Part shown: positions 41,847 through 42,605 of the stretch, piece after piece
Numbering within the stretch: position 1 is the first letter of the stretch
How the letters are laid out: every line of letters begins with the position of its first letter
From: Clostridia bacterium
GTDB taxonomy: Bacteria > Bacillota > Clostridia > Oscillospirales > CAG-272
Length of the DNA: 42,605 nt
Direction: 5' to 3'
NCBI GenBank assembly: GCA_017411605.1
Contig: JAFQPR010000082.1
Location: 1 to 42,605 of the forward strand
Position numbers and translations under genes: made by a program
The notes under the pieces: generated by a model
Database searches by the model: none
Told to the model about the DNA's origin: nothing
The model's input: only the letters and a program-made list of their open reading frames with translations

Positions 41847-42605
41847 CTTGCTTGCCTCTTCGATAGCAACTGCAACAGCAACAGTCATACCAACCATGGG
41901 GTTGTTACCTGCGCCGATGAGACCCATCATTTCTACATGCGCAGGAACGGAAGAGGAACCTGCGAACTGAGCGTCGCCGTGCATTCTACCCATAGTATCG
42001 GTCATACCATAGGAAGCGGGACCTGCAGCCATGTTATCAGGGTGAAGGGTTCTACCTGTACCACCACCGGATGCAACGGAGAAGTACTTCTTTCCGTTCT
42101 CATTACACCACTTCTTGTAGGTTCCCGCAACGGGGTGCTGGAATCTTGTGGGGTTAGTGGAGTTACCGGTGATAGAAACGCCAACGTTCTCAAGACGCAT
42201 AATTGCAACGCCTTCCGGAACACTGTCAGAACCGTAGCATCTTACCTTTGCTCTGTCTCCGTTGGAGTAAGCGATCTCCTTAACGATCTTAACCTCTTCG
42301 GTATAGGGATCGAACTGAGTCTGAACGTAGGTAAAGCCGTTGATACGGGAAATGATCATAGCGGCATCCTTACCAAGACCGTTAAGGATAACGCGAAGAG
42401 GCTTATTTCTAACCTTGTTAGCATTAAGAGCAATCTTAATTGCGCCCTCTGCAGCAGCGAAAGACTCGTGACCTGCAAGGAAGCAGAAGCACTCGGTCTC
42501 CTCGGAAAGAAGCATCTTACCGAGATTACCGTGGCCGATACCAACCTTACGGTTTTCAGCAACGGAGCCGGGGATGCAGAAGCTCTGCAGACCGATACCG
42601 ATAGC
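41844..42605 (-). CDS. GGGtGRT-family protein, C-terminal part (runs off the window)
   Basis: 253 codons plus stop are present; the frame is open to the window edge, so the N-terminus is missing. The defining motif GGGTGRTLHPDNMAAGPASY is intact, followed by GRMHGDAQFAGSSSVPAHVEM and an alanine/valine-rich end. Proteins of this family occur in Clostridia and some archaea and have no established function that I know. The codon choice is strongly biased toward C-ending and a few preferred codons (ggt, gtt, aac, ctt), unlike the neighbouring accessory genes, which suggests high expression. The hairpin array begins at its stop codon and could form the 3' end of its mRNA. Confidence 0.88.
   Translation of the reverse strand, partial: AIGIGLQSFCIPGSVAENRKVGIGHGNLGKMLLSEETECFCFLAGHESFAAAEGAIKIALNANKVRNKPLRVILNGLGKDAAMIISRINGFTYVQTQFDPYTEEVKIVKEIAYSNGDRAKVRCYGSDSVPEGVAIMRLENVGVSITGNSTNPTRFQHPVAGTYKKWCNENGKKYFSVASGGGTGRTLHPDNMAAGPASYGMTDTMGRMHGDAQFAGSSSVPAHVEMMGLIGAGNNPMVGMTVAVAVAIEEASK

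Overview
The window looks like chromosome of an uncultured, anaerobic, low-GC member of the Bacillota (class Clostridia, probably a gut lineage). The basis is a GerW/YtfJ sporulation protein, ScpA-ScpB, a DacF-like carboxypeptidase, the miaB-ricA(ymcA)-mutS-mutL order known from Bacillus subtilis, AGGAGG-type ribosome binding sites, and many carbohydrate genes under AraC regulators. This assignment is inferred from gene content, not from a database search.

Layout. (1) 0.1-8.8 kb, plus strand, housekeeping and envelope: lon, engB, an M50 protease, scpA, scpB, a DUF2953-like gene, gerW, a D,D-carboxypeptidase, rluB and a small GNAT-like gene, closed by a bidirectional terminator. (2) 8.9-11.9 kb, minus strand: a NUDIX hydrolase with a short pyrophosphatase-like protein, then a two-gene operon of an alginate-lyase-like protein and a nucleoside-hydrolase-like protein with a near-consensus promoter. 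(3) 12.0-24.3 kb, minus strand, closely spaced genes: AraC regulator, dxs, GH36 alpha-galactosidase, miaB, ricA, mutS, mutL, tgt. (4) 24.5-29.9 kb, plus strand, divergent from the AraC gene: two sugar-phosphate-isomerase-like TIM barrels, two Gfo/Idh/MocA dehydrogenases, a UxuB-like SDR and a lipoprotein, probably a sugar or sugar-acid oxidation pathway. (5) 30.0-34.9 kb: an alpha/beta hydrolase divergent from a 907-residue esterase-like multidomain protein, a YwaF-like membrane protein and a cysteine-rich mini-protein. (6) 35.0-41.85 kb, accessory and AT-rich: a truncated short ORF, a probable structured RNA with its own promoter and UUCG terminator ahead of a polytopic membrane protein, a broken serine recombinase, a frameshifted four-helix-bundle gene, an FAD oxidoreductase divergent from a PocR-AraC regulator, and an intact four-helix-bundle gene embedded in arrays of small hairpins. 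(7) 41.85 kb to the edge: the C-terminal part of a GGGtGRT-family protein.

The most unusual item is the four-helix-bundle (bAvd/23S-IVP-like) gene at 41.2-41.6 kb. On both sides lie short palindromes that differ in sequence but are joined by the constant heptamer TTGAAAT (ATTTCAA where the array inverts). A second, decayed unit at 36.9-37.4 kb has the same kind of gene, a remnant array and the same terminal hairpin (AAAAAGTTGGACAC arms). This looks like a gene-plus-palindrome unit comparable in layout to REP/RAYT systems but with a different protein. The second notable item is the three-tier nested inverted repeat at 35,221-35,385, which begins where a strong promoter would start transcription.
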